This document shows positions 10,274 to 18,978 of a stretch of DNA of 64,000 nucleotides, piece by piece. The notes below the pieces were generated by a model. The model worked only from the letters and a program-made list of their open reading frames with translations. It did not search any database and was not told where the DNA came from. The first letter of the stretch is position 1. Each line of letters begins with the position of its first letter. Source of the DNA: Caldilineaceae bacterium SB0664_bin_27. Its GTDB lineage: Bacteria > Chloroflexota > Anaerolineae > Caldilineales > Caldilineaceae. Both the position numbers and the translations under genes were made by a program. The stretch is from contig VXRG01000061.1 of assembly GCA_009838625.1 (NCBI GenBank), positions 1-64,000 of the forward strand. Direction: 5' to 3'.

Positions 10274-10304
10274 CTGACCACTGATCACTGACCACTGCCG
10301 TTCC
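10274..10304. repeat. Interspersed ACTGACCACTG repeat
   Basis: The sequence CTGACCACTGATCACTGACCACTG contains two copies of CTGACCACTG around a central TGATCA and runs up to the nurA stop codon. A closely similar stretch, ACTGACCACTGCCGT followed by CTACC, abuts another minus-strand stop codon near 44150. Confidence 0.65.
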
Positions 10305-11518
10305 TACCGCCGCAGCTGCTTGCTGCGCTGCTTGCGCGTGATGGTCATGGCCATGCCCTGCCCCTGCAGAAAATCCTGGTAGAGCCGGTAAAAGCGCTGG
10401 CGGTCCTGCTGTTGGATGACCGCGGTGACGTCTGCCGCCTCCAGCACGTAGGGATAGCCGCTGCCAGCGACCGCCTCCGCCAGCACGAGTGCGACGACCT
10501 CGTCGGCGCGGCCGGACTCCAGCAGCCAACGCGGGATCTCCAGCCGGGCCGGCGGGTTCTCCATGCTGACCCGCGCCAGGCAGAAGCAGACCTGCTTATA
10601 ATAGTCGGCGCGGCCTGTATCGCTCAAGCGGTCCGGGCGTGCACATATCCAGAACGGGCTGCGGTCGCCCCAGCTGGACAGCGTTTCCCGCAGCAGATAG
10701 GCGTCGTTGATTTGCGCTGGCGCCACCAGGCCATGCAGCGCCGCCAGCAGGGTGACGAGATCGCGGCTGTACGTGTTGTCCACATAGCCGACCAGCGGCG
10801 TACACGTGCGCTCGGAGCAGGCCAGTAGTTCCTGCACAGCCTGGATATAGCCGTGTTCGCGGCCGGCGCGCAGCTGCCCGGCGAAGGAGATGATCAGCGA
10901 GCCGTCGAAAAAACAGACCGGCCTGCGCTCAAACGGCCGCTCCGCACAGCGCTCCATGAACTCACACAGCTTGGCGCACTCAAGGATGAAGCGCTCCTGG
11001 TTCACGCGCCAGTTGGGGAAGACACTGTCGTCACCGCCCGAATCAAGCAGCTCGTCGGGGGCCAGCACCTCAAAGGCGATATCCTTCTCGTAGCGGCCGG
11101 CCGCGTCACCATCCGTCGCCGTGCCGCGGTCGTTGAAGAACCAGCCGATCTGCACCGCACCCACCGGGGGAGAGTAGTCGGTGGTGGGAATGATCTGGCT
11201 GCCGTCCACCGCCAGCGCGGGCCGGTCTTCGAGCGTCTCCAATGCCCAGTGACGGGTCTGCTCACGGTTCTGCCAGGTCGCACCCAGGGGGATGCGCATG
11301 CCGGCGGCGCGGTCGAACTCTGCCGTGGGCAGCGCGCCGGGCCAGGCACTATCGATGGCGTCGTCGAGTTTGCGGTTCAGGGAAGCGGCTGAGTCGGTCT
11401 TCAACTCCTCCAGCCAGCCCTTCATGCGCCTCTGCTCCGCCCGCCGATCGTGGTCGTATGCAGAGAACAGCCCCTTCTTCCGGTCCAACGCGGCGGCCGC
11501 CGCGCTTCGCACAAACAT
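10304..11518 (-). CDS. nurA: NurA-domain DNA repair nuclease
   Basis: A 404-residue protein with the NurA nuclease pattern: LAVDGSQI (D105), FFDGSLI (D205), GYVDNTYSRDLV (D247) and a later NDAYLLR Asp, the acidic positions expected to bind the two Mn ions. NurA proteins are 5'-3' exo/endonucleases that in archaea resect double-strand breaks with the HerA ATPase. No herA is present in this window; the neighbouring RecQ-UvrD fusion could supply the helicase function, but that is inference. A possible TATACT -10 box lies on the minus strand at 11618-11623 without a good -35. The gene is divergent from the ATPase gene at 11749. The basic C-terminal tail (RKQRSKQLRR) could help DNA binding. Confidence 0.85.
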   Translation of the reverse strand: MFVRSAAAAALDRKKGLFSAYDHDRRAEQRRMKGWLEELKTDSAASLNRKLDDAIDSAWPGALPTAEFDRAAGMRIPLGATWQNREQTRHWALETLEDRPALAVDGSQIIPTTDYSPPVGAVQIGWFFNDRGTATDGDAAGRYEKDIAFEVLAPDELLDSGGDDSVFPNWRVNQERFILECAKLCEFMERCAERPFERRPVCFFDGSLIISFAGQLRAGREHGYIQAVQELLACSERTCTPLVGYVDNTYSRDLVTLLAALHGLVAPAQINDAYLLRETLSSWGDRSPFWICARPDRLSDTGRADYYKQVCFCLARVSMENPPARLEIPRWLLESGRADEVVALVLAEAVAGSGYPYVLEAADVTAVIQQQDRQRFYRLYQDFLQGQGMAMTITRKQRSKQLRR

Positions 11519-11748
11519 TCAGTCTCACCTCAACAAAATGTGGACACCGGCTCTACTGCACTGCCTGTGGCATGCAGACGGACTCCTGCTACAGATAGCT
11601 CCAACTCAGACATCAACAGTATAGCACATTCGTGCATGTCTTACCTTGCGCATTCCGACTGTGTTATTATAGGGTTACACTAGTCACAGTTGTTATTTGG
11701 ATTCCTGCCGCGTTGGACAGAGTGTAAACATTTCGCGGAGACGCCACC
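11519..11748. promoter_or_regulatory. Divergent promoter region nurA / ATPase
   Basis: This AT-richer spacer separates nurA from the ATPase operon. On the minus strand TATACT (11618-11623) is a -10 candidate for nurA. On the plus strand TATTAT (11665-11670) is a -10 candidate for the ATPase pair. Neither has a convincing -35 at the right distance, so the assignment is tentative. Confidence 0.3.
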
Positions 11749-13062
11749 ATGCTGAAGCGTATACATATACGCGGCTACAAGTCTCTTGAAGACGTAGAGG
11801 TGAATCTGTCCCAGCTTGTAGTCCTGTTCGGACCAAATGCGGCCGGCAAGAGTAATTTTCTCGACGCGCTACAGCTGCTGTCGAAACTGGGGACGAGCCG
11901 CACGCTCAAGGAGGCCTTTGACCCACCTTATCGGGGCAAGCCGCTTGAGTCCTTTACCATCGGGGACGGAGGAATAAAGGGATTACTTGAACAGGAGAGT
12001 CTGCGCTTCTCCATCGAGGCTGATCTCAGACTGTCGGACGCGGTGATCGATGCGGTCAACCGGCAGATACGTGAGATGCGCCGCCCGAGCGGCGAAAACG
12101 GGTTGAGTGAAGGGACTAGGGGCCCCGCGCCCGTACGCGAACGGGAGTTGCGCTACCGCATCGAAGTTGAAATGCTGCCGCAGTCGGGTGTCCTGCGTGT
12201 GACCGACGAGTATCTGGCCGCTTTGAACGCGCATGGCGAGCCGACCGGCAAACGCAAACCTTTCATAGAAGGGCAAGGCGAGAAGATACACCTGCGCTTG
12301 GAAGGGCAGGCGCACCCCACCTACTATGATCGTTACCTGGACCACAGCATCCTGTCGATGCCGCACTATCCTCCGCACTATCCGCACTTGGTGGCGGCAC
12401 GGCGCGAACTGGAAAACTGGTTATTTTTCTATTTCGAGCCGCGGGAACGCATGCGCGCGGCCAATCCGGTCAAGGAAGTGCACCATCTGGGACTGATGGG
12501 GGAAGAGCTCGCCGCCTTTCTGAACACAATGAAGTCTCTTGACGCCGCTCGGTTTAAGGCGGTCGAGAAGGCGTTGCATGCCTTGGTTCCCACTTTCGAC
12601 GGCATAGAGGTCGATGTCAGCGAGCTTGGTGAGGTCGAACTGCGCCTCAGAGAAGGCGGCGTTGCAATGCCGGCCCGCGTCCTCTCTGAAGGCACATTGC
12701 GGCTGCTCGGACTGCTGGCACTGACCGGAGTTGAGGATGCTCCGGCGCTAGTCGGGTTCGAAGAGCCGGAGAACGGCGTCCACCCGCGCCGGGTCCAGTT
12801 GATCGCGGAACTGTTAAAAACACAGGAAATCCTTAAGCAGACCCAGCACATCATCACGACGCACTCGCCAATCTTGCCCGATCTGCTGGCCGACGACTCT
12901 CTTTACGCGGTACGCCGCCTGGATCGGCGCACACGCATCGAGCGCTTTGACACCAGTTGGGGGCCATTGGGGCGAGGCCGTGATATCGATAACGCTTTCT
13001 GTGACGAACCGGAGAATCTCCCTGTATCGGAACGCATCCTGAGGGGAGACTTCGATGCGTAG
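11749..13062 (+). CDS. AAA-family ATPase (RecF/OLD-like), paired with Toprim-like gene
   Basis: A 437-residue ABC/SMC-type ATPase. It opens with LKRIHIRGYKSLEDVEV, typical of RecF/OLD-like proteins, then Walker A GPNAAGKS (residues 28-35), an ABC-like signature LSEGTLRLLGLLAL near 313, a Walker B region GFEEPENGVHPRR near 335, and a TTHSP switch histidine near 368. In this family the ATPase often senses or scaffolds while a partner nuclease acts on DNA or RNA. The stop overlaps the ATG of the next gene by eight bases, so the two are almost certainly co-translated. The pair resembles two-gene systems such as OLD/Gabija- or PARIS-type defence modules, but the family match is by eye only. The clear function is ATP-dependent; the target is unknown. 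Confidence 0.85.
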   Translation: MLKRIHIRGYKSLEDVEVNLSQLVVLFGPNAAGKSNFLDALQLLSKLGTSRTLKEAFDPPYRGKPLESFTIGDGGIKGLLEQESLRFSIEADLRLSDAVIDAVNRQIREMRRPSGENGLSEGTRGPAPVRERELRYRIEVEMLPQSGVLRVTDEYLAALNAHGEPTGKRKPFIEGQGEKIHLRLEGQAHPTYYDRYLDHSILSMPHYPPHYPHLVAARRELENWLFFYFEPRERMRAANPVKEVHHLGLMGEELAAFLNTMKSLDAARFKAVEKALHALVPTFDGIEVDVSELGEVELRLREGGVAMPARVLSEGTLRLLGLLALTGVEDAPALVGFEEPENGVHPRRVQLIAELLKTQEILKQTQHIITTHSPILPDLLADDSLYAVRRLDRRTRIERFDTSWGPLGRGRDIDNAFCDEPENLPVSERILRGDFDA

Positions 13063-13672
13063 TGGTTCACGCGCTGACAGTTCGTTTTCTCAGCGCTATA
13101 TCGCTCTCTTTGTCGAGGATTACGCGCATCAGAAAGTTATCGGCGCCCTCGTGACAAGGGTCGCCGCTGAGTGCGATGTCGAAGTGCGGCTCGACTGGCG
13201 GAACGCAATGGGCGGACATGGCAAAGTAATCGTCGAACTCAGGAACTACATACGCGATCTGAAGCGGCAGGGAACTCCCTGGCCCGACCTGATAATCGTC
13301 GCCACAGATGCAAACTGCAAAGGGCTGAACGAACGCAGCAGAGAAATCGGTGACCTCGATGCCCCGGCACCTGTTCTCCTTGCCATTCCCGACCCGCACG
13401 TCGAGCGCTGGCTGCTACTCGACGGCGCCGCTTTCAGAGCGGTGTTCGGCCGCGGCTGTCAAGCGCCGGATCGCAAGTGCAGCCGTGAACTCTACAAGCG
13501 AAAATTGATCGAAGAGATTCACGCAGCGGGCGGCACACCAATTCTCGGTGGCATCGAGTATGCCGAAGACATACTATGCCATATGGACATTGACCGTGCC
13601 GCGAGGGCGGACGATGCATTGCAGCGTTTCGTCAGTGATTTGCGCACTACTTTTCGCGGCTGGCAGTTGTAA
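13055..13672 (+). CDS. Toprim/DUF4276-like partner of AAA ATPase
   Basis: A 205-residue protein translated from an ATG inside the end of the ATPase gene. The pattern suits a Toprim-like fold: an N-terminal strand ending in an acidic residue (YIALFVED, E21), a strand ending in Asp (LIIVATDAN, D85), and IPDPHVERWLLLD (D113, E117), which recalls the EIEAWLLAD signature of DUF4276 proteins. No signal peptide or membrane segment is seen. Toprim partners of RecF-like ATPases cut nucleic acid in several defence and toxin systems; here that is inferred from fold-like motifs and gene order, not shown. It could instead be an unrelated ATPase regulator. Confidence 0.6.
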   Translation: MRSGSRADSSFSQRYIALFVEDYAHQKVIGALVTRVAAECDVEVRLDWRNAMGGHGKVIVELRNYIRDLKRQGTPWPDLIIVATDANCKGLNERSREIGDLDAPAPVLLAIPDPHVERWLLLDGAAFRAVFGRGCQAPDRKCSRELYKRKLIEEIHAAGGTPILGGIEYAEDILCHMDIDRAARADDALQRFVSDLRTTFRGWQL

Positions 13673-13886
13673 GTTTCTCATTGCCAGCCCACTTCGACAT
13701 TTGAGCGCGTTTGGAGGCAGTAGATCGTACAGGAACACGTTAAACGCTGTTTGTTCACGATGTCCTGTGCCTCTTGACCGGCTTCGACGCAGTTCGTCTT
13801 CTGACGCATAGCCTACGTTTATCGTTGCCTTCACCATGAGTCTGCCGCAGTCATTGCTTCTCACGTCCCCCAAAGTAGAGGAGAGC

Positions 13887-15413
13887 GTGAAGAGAAGAGG
13901 AACACGAACTGCCCACCCCGCTTACGGCGCGCTGGGGATCAGCCTACTACTGCTGCTGATCCTGCTGGCCGCATGCAGCGGACTGCGCCCCTCAACCGTG
14001 GAAGAGGAGGACCCGCTGGCGGCGCTCGGCACCATGCCGCATTATGAGATCGAGTTCTCCCTCAGCGACGATCTGATCTTTCTGCAAGGGTCGGCCCGTG
14101 TCCGCGTCCCGAACACCAGCGCCGACCCCTGGACGCACCTGGTCTTCCGCCTCTACCCGGCATTGCCCCACTACAACGGTGAGTTCAGCATTCAGAACGT
14201 GACGGTCGAGGGCAGCACCGCGCCCTTTACTTATCTGGAGCAGAACAGCGCCATAAGGGTGGAACTGCCGCGGGCGCTGCTGCGCGGGCAGACAACGAAT
14301 GTCTATCTGAGTTGGCAGTTGCGCATCCCCCACTGGGGCGCGGATACGACGGGGGCCTACCGTCTCTTCGGCCTCAGCCAGGAGTTCCTGAGCCTGCCGC
14401 TCTTTTACCCCTCACTCGCCGTCTACATGCCGGGGCCGACCGCGGCCAGTGGACGCTGGTGGCTGGAACGGGGCACCAGCCGCGGGGACGCGGCCTTCAA
14501 CTACATCTCCAGCTTTGTCGTGACCGGCACCCTCCCCATCGATCAGATCCCCGTGGCCAGCGGCCAGTTGATCACTTCCACAGTCATCGATGACCAGCAT
14601 ATTCAACACCGCTGGGAGACGGAGCTTTCGCGCGAGTTCTTCGTCCACATGAGCAACCGCTTCCAGTCCGACAGCCTGGACGCATACGGCACACGCGTCA
14701 CCAGTTACTGGCTGCCGGGACATGAAGAGGCGGGGCGGGCCGTACTGCAGCACACCGCGGCCGCCCTGCGGGTGTACAGCGACTGGTTTGGGCCCTATCC
14801 CTACCCGGAGCTGCGGGTGGCCTCCGCGCCGATCAGCTTCCGGGGCATGGAATACCCGCAGGTCTTTCTATTGGGCGTCCAACTGTATGACCGCTACCGG
14901 GACCAACTGGAGATTCGGGCGGTCCACGAGGTCGCGCACCAGTGGTGGTACCAGCTCGTCCACAACGATCCGGTCAACCAGCCCTGGGTTGATGAGGGGC
15001 TGGCCGAATACTCCAGCCGCATATACTATGAAGCGGTGCACGGCCAGGACGCAGCCGACATTCTGGAATACCGCCGCTGGCAGGTGGTCGTTGACGCGTT
15101 GATCAGCCGCGAAGAAGACGCGGCGCTCGCGCAGCCGGTGACGGCCTTTGCAAACGGAAGCATTTATGAGGGCATCGTCTACGGAAAGGGTGCGCTCTTC
15201 TTCTCCGCGATCCGCCGGACGCTGGGAGAGCGGGCTTTCAAGCAGTTTCTCCAAAACTATCTGACCGACTATCAGTACAAGATCGTAACGCCCGAGGATA
15301 TGTTGGCGGCGTTGCGAGGGGTCGATCCGGAGTTCGCCGACATGCTGTTTACCGAATGGATCGGTCCGCTGGCGAGCCGGCCGCCGCAAGATACAGCGCG
15401 CCAGACCGAGTGA
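13887..15413 (+). CDS. M1-family metallopeptidase, lipoprotein
   Basis: A zinc aminopeptidase-like protein. The chosen GTG at 13887 follows GAGGAG and yields a clean lipoprotein signal (KRRGTR start, long Leu stretch, LAAC lipobox); an ATG at 13836 would add 17 residues before it. Residue numbers count from this GTG. The catalytic motif is HEVAHQWW (H347, E348, H351) with the third zinc ligand E370 in WVDEGLAEY, exactly 18 residues after H351. GMEYP upstream stands where M1 enzymes carry GAMEN, the N-terminus-binding exopeptidase motif, so the pocket is variant. At about 508 residues it lacks the long C-terminal helical domain of classical aminopeptidase N. It likely trims peptides outside the membrane, like the M28 protein at 761. 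Confidence 0.88.
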   Translation: MKRRGTRTAHPAYGALGISLLLLLILLAACSGLRPSTVEEEDPLAALGTMPHYEIEFSLSDDLIFLQGSARVRVPNTSADPWTHLVFRLYPALPHYNGEFSIQNVTVEGSTAPFTYLEQNSAIRVELPRALLRGQTTNVYLSWQLRIPHWGADTTGAYRLFGLSQEFLSLPLFYPSLAVYMPGPTAASGRWWLERGTSRGDAAFNYISSFVVTGTLPIDQIPVASGQLITSTVIDDQHIQHRWETELSREFFVHMSNRFQSDSLDAYGTRVTSYWLPGHEEAGRAVLQHTAAALRVYSDWFGPYPYPELRVASAPISFRGMEYPQVFLLGVQLYDRYRDQLEIRAVHEVAHQWWYQLVHNDPVNQPWVDEGLAEYSSRIYYEAVHGQDAADILEYRRWQVVVDALISREEDAALAQPVTAFANGSIYEGIVYGKGALFFSAIRRTLGERAFKQFLQNYLTDYQYKIVTPEDMLAALRGVDPEFADMLFTEWIGPLASRPPQDTARQTE

Positions 15414-15562
15414 GGACCGTGCAGCCGCAGCAATCCGCAGCGGGCGCCTGCGCGCACAGGCCCGGCGCCTTGTCTGAGATATGGACGCTGCAGGCGCGAC
15501 CGCCCCGACTCCGGCGCGCGAATCCCGGCCGGACGGTGATGGGCGTGCAGGCGAGCTGAGCA

Positions 15563-15946
15563 ATGGCGAACGTTCTTTGGATAGGCCTGGGCGCCATGCT
15601 GGGCGCCAACGCCCGCTACTTCGTCAGCCTGTGGCTGGCAGCGAAGTTGGGGCCGGCTTTCCCTTTTGGAACGCTGACCGTCAATGCCGCCGGCAGCCTG
15701 CTGCTCGGCTTCCTGGTGGCGGCCGGCTCCCACTATCTTGCCCTGTCACCCCAGCTGCGGCTACTGCTGTTTGTCGGCTTCCTCGGCTCCTTCACCACCT
15801 TCTCCACCTTCGCCGTCGAGAGCGTCGACCTCTGGCAGAACGGCCGCGTCTGGGCCGGCCTGGTTAATATCCTCGTCAACAACGGCCTCAGCCTCCTCTG
15901 CGCGGCGCTCGGCATCCTGCTGGCCGGCCAACTTCAGAAGCTGTGA
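15563..15946 (+). CDS. crcB: Fluoride ion channel CrcB/Fluc
   Basis: A 127-residue membrane protein with four predicted transmembrane helices. It carries the Fluc signatures GAMLGANARYFVS near the start, FPFGTLTVNAAGSLLLGF in helix 2 and GFLGSFTTFSTFAVE in helix 3, which line the fluoride pore and the central sodium site. CrcB works as an antiparallel dimer that exports toxic fluoride. Many organisms carry two crcB genes in tandem; only one is seen here. I looked for a fluoride riboswitch in the 150 bases upstream and could not recognise one. The gene follows the M1 peptidase on the same strand with a 149-bp gap, so it may have its own promoter. Confidence 0.95.
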   Translation: MANVLWIGLGAMLGANARYFVSLWLAAKLGPAFPFGTLTVNAAGSLLLGFLVAAGSHYLALSPQLRLLLFVGFLGSFTTFSTFAVESVDLWQNGRVWAGLVNILVNNGLSLLCAALGILLAGQLQKL

Positions 15947-16223
15947 CCTTTGCAGTTGAAAGATGGCTTGCGATTCGAGCCGTTCACAGTGCAGGGAATG
16001 TGATTAACCCGCCGCCCGCTGTCCAATTGCCGGGGTCAGCGGCCGGCAGGAATTCAGCCCGCATGGATTGGACACGACGGGCCTCCCCCTCTATACTGCC
16101 CTGCAACATCAGCCCTCATCAGGTGAAGCCGTAACGCATTGAACCAACCCGCGACCATATTCCAAGCAAGATAACGGCAAACATCTGGTTCGCGCGCGCA
16201 ATAGACCCCTACGGAGCCATGTA

Positions 16224-17627
16224 ATGACCACGGATTTCCGCTACGAACCGAACTGGGATTCCCTGCAGAACTATGAAGTGCCGCAGTGGTTTATGGACGA
16301 TAAGCTCGGCATCTTCATCCACTGGGGCCCCTACTCCGTGCCCGCCTTTGATAACGAATGGTACCCCCGCTTCATGTACCGGGACGAGATCTCTCGCAAG
16401 GGGCCGAACTACCACCAGCACCACACGGAGACCTGGGGCCATCCCTCCAAGTTCGGATACAAGGACTTCATCCCCCTGTTCATAGCGGAAAACTGGGATC
16501 CGGCCCAGTGGCTCGATCTGTTCCAAAAGGCCGGTGCGCGTTACATCGTGCCCGTCGCCGAACATCACGACGGCTTCCCCATGTTCGCTAGCACCCATAC
16601 CCGCTGGAACGCGGCCCAAATGGGGCCCAAGCGGGATGTCTGCAAGGAGTTGGAACGGGAGTCCCGCGCCGCCGGCCTTAAGTTCGGCGTCTCCAGCCAC
16701 CGCGCCTTCAACTGGCGCTACTACACCTACGCCGACGACTTCGACACCACGCATCCTGGCCTGGAAGATCTCTACTGCCCGCCCCACCCGGAGGACGCGC
16801 CCGCCAGTTGGGACTTTCTGCAGAACTGGTACGCGCGCACGCTCGAGATGATCGACTATTTCCGGCCGGACGTGCTCTGGTTCGACTTCGGCTGGCACTT
16901 CGATGAATTCGAGCCCTACCGCCCGCAGGTCGCCGCCTACTACTACAACCGCGCCCTGGAATGGGGCAGCGAGCCCGTCCTTCAGTACAAGGACAAATTC
17001 CCCGACGGCGTCGCCGTTTACGATGTCGAACGCGGCAAGCTCGACGACATCCGCCCGCACTACTGGCAGACCGACACCGCGGTCAGTTACAAGGCCTGGA
17101 GCTACATCGAGGACGACGAGTTCAAGAGCCCCGCAACCATCATTCACGACCTGGTCGACATCGTTAGCAAGAACGGCAACCTGCTCCTGAACGTCGGCCC
17201 GCGCGCCGACGGCGTCATCCCGGCGGAAGCGACCCAACTGCTGCTGGACCTGGGCGCATGGCTGGATGTGAACGGGGAGGCGATCTACGGGACGCGCCAC
17301 TGGGAGCGGTTCGGTGAGGGTGATACGGCTGTGGTGGTTGGGCACCTGACGGAGCGCAGTAATCTCCCCTTCACCGCTAAAGACGTGCGCTTCACGCAGA
17401 AGGACGACGCCCTCTACGCCATCGTGCTGGGCTGGCCCGGCAGCGAGGCCGCCATCACCTCGCTGGGCAGCGGTTCGTCGCTCGGCGGGCGCATCCGCGG
17501 CGTCTCAATGCTCGGCAGCGACGAGCCTGTCTCCTGGAAGCAGGACGAAAACGCTCTGACCGTCAGCACGCCCAATCAGCGCCCCTGCGATCACGCCTAT
17601 ACATTCAAGATTGAACTGCAGGGGTAG
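16224..17627 (+). CDS. Alpha-L-fucosidase (GH29)
   Basis: A 467-residue glycoside hydrolase family 29 protein that should release alpha-L-fucose from glycans with retention. Visible family features are the opening WFMDDKLGIFIHWGPYSVPA, VAEHHDGFPMF, the catalytic nucleophile region LWFDFGW (D221), and SKNGNLLLNVGPRADG near the end of the barrel, followed by a short beta domain. There is no signal peptide, so it would act in the cytoplasm on imported oligosaccharides. A CGGAG sequence lies nine bases before the ATG. The next gene starts three bases after its stop, so they form an operon. The nearby Gfo/Idh, isomerase and enolase-type genes fit sugar degradation, but fucose itself is not proven as the substrate. 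Confidence 0.9.
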   Translation: MTTDFRYEPNWDSLQNYEVPQWFMDDKLGIFIHWGPYSVPAFDNEWYPRFMYRDEISRKGPNYHQHHTETWGHPSKFGYKDFIPLFIAENWDPAQWLDLFQKAGARYIVPVAEHHDGFPMFASTHTRWNAAQMGPKRDVCKELERESRAAGLKFGVSSHRAFNWRYYTYADDFDTTHPGLEDLYCPPHPEDAPASWDFLQNWYARTLEMIDYFRPDVLWFDFGWHFDEFEPYRPQVAAYYYNRALEWGSEPVLQYKDKFPDGVAVYDVERGKLDDIRPHYWQTDTAVSYKAWSYIEDDEFKSPATIIHDLVDIVSKNGNLLLNVGPRADGVIPAEATQLLLDLGAWLDVNGEAIYGTRHWERFGEGDTAVVVGHLTERSNLPFTAKDVRFTQKDDALYAIVLGWPGSEAAITSLGSGSSLGGRIRGVSMLGSDEPVSWKQDENALTVSTPNQRPCDHAYTFKIELQG

Positions 17628-17630
17628 CAT

Positions 17631-18963
17631 ATGTACCGGCGCCATATCGAACCCTCCCACGACCTGTCCCACGCCTGTCAGCGCTTCCTGGATGATCTGC
17701 GCCGGTGGGCATACGAGTCGCTCGACCGCTACGCGGACGAGCCGCCCACCGACGTCCATGATCAGGGCACCTACACGACCGGTTGGGAGCCGCTCCTGCA
17801 CACCGACCCGGACGAACGCATCCTGCGCTTCCTGCAACAGAAACGCGATCGCATTCGCGATCATTTCACCGGGACGCAGCAATGGCGGCATGGCTACTGG
17901 CGCATGCAGGAGGCGCACCACGGCACCGAGCACTATGAGCTCTTCCTGGGGGCCCTGCAGCGGGTCCTGCCGGACGACCGCGAGACGGCGCGGCAGCTGG
18001 ACGATGCCGCAGAGCACATGGGCAACTGGTCGGCCGACACGCCGGATTGGTTCGATTGGGACCGGCGGCGCTTCCACTCGCTCTTCTTCGGCGCCGACGG
18101 ACTGCGTACAGAGCCGGGCATGGCGCTCAATACGCCGGACCATCTGCGCTGCGTCAACATCTGCCTGCTGGCTGCGTCGCAACCGGAAACGGAGACAGCC
18201 AGGAAGCGCTATATCGAGCTGGCAACGGTCTACGCGGGAGAGTGGGCGGACGCCATTCTGGCAGGGGACGCGCTGCCTATCGCTCTAACCCCCGACAGCG
18301 TTCTGTACGAGTTCAGTGACAGCGACAAAGCGCTCTACTACTCCTTCATGGGCGAAGCCCCCGACCTGCTGGCGGAAGTCGACCGGGCGGAGAATCTGCT
18401 TGGCTCCGACGCCGTCAATACGTTCCTGCGCCTGTGGCGGGGGAGCGGTGAGCTCCGCTTCCGCCAGGCGGCCGAACGTCTCCTGGAGCCGCTGGACCGG
18501 CAACACGCGCTACGACAAGGCGGTCTTGGAGGCTGTCGCCAGACTCGACCCCTTCGACATCACCCAAGTCGCACTGGATACGGAGTACAAGCGCCCCGCC
18601 CGCCGCGCATCCGGCGTGGGCAAACGCTCCGACGCGCCGCGCTGGCTGGAAAACAGCCGCGAGCGGCGCCACAATCCGATTACGTTGGCGGTGGCTGCGG
18701 AGATTGAGGGGGACAGCGCGCTGCACGCCCGCGCCGTGGATCTGGCCCGCACCTACTTTCTCTTAGCGCGCGACGCCTTCCCGGACGGTCGCGACCACGG
18801 TTGCTCGGCCCGTTCGGTCAGCGCGATCGCCCGCGGCCATGGCCGCGAAAACCACGCCGGCATGACGACGGCGGTGCTCGGCCCAGCCTTGGGTTACGAC
18901 GGAACGCCAATGCGCCAAGACTTTACAGGGGCTGAACTGACAACGGCATCTGAACTGATCTAG
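17631..18963 (+). pseudogene. Frameshifted conserved protein of unknown function
   Basis: The first frame runs from ATG 17631 and reads as normal protein to about 18500 (end ...RLLEPLD), then turns into Arg/Gly-rich nonsense. From there a neighbouring frame reads as sensible protein (TGNTRYDKAVLEAVARLDPF and onward) to a stop at 18963. A single frameshift near 18495-18505 joins them into one protein of about 444 residues. The sequence is rich in helices and aromatic residues (HGYWRMQEAHHGTEHYELF, HSLFFGADGLR), which could suit an alpha/alpha-toroid such as those in glycan-active enzymes, but I do not recognise the family. It sits in an operon with the GH29 fucosidase. Either the gene is newly broken or the consensus has an indel error. 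Confidence 0.7.
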
Positions 18964-18978
18964 GGCTTCGGAGGGGAG

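Noticed and set aside
15414-15562. Possible fluoride riboswitch before crcB (a GGTGATGGGCG sequence is present)
   Set aside because: The rest of the conserved pseudoknot and the final CTGATG/CCTAC-like elements could not be found; the similarity is too short.
16209-17345. 378-codon minus-strand open frame opposite the GH29 gene
   Set aside because: Mirror of a well-conserved fucosidase; low-complexity Val/Gly/Ala-rich translation without motifs.
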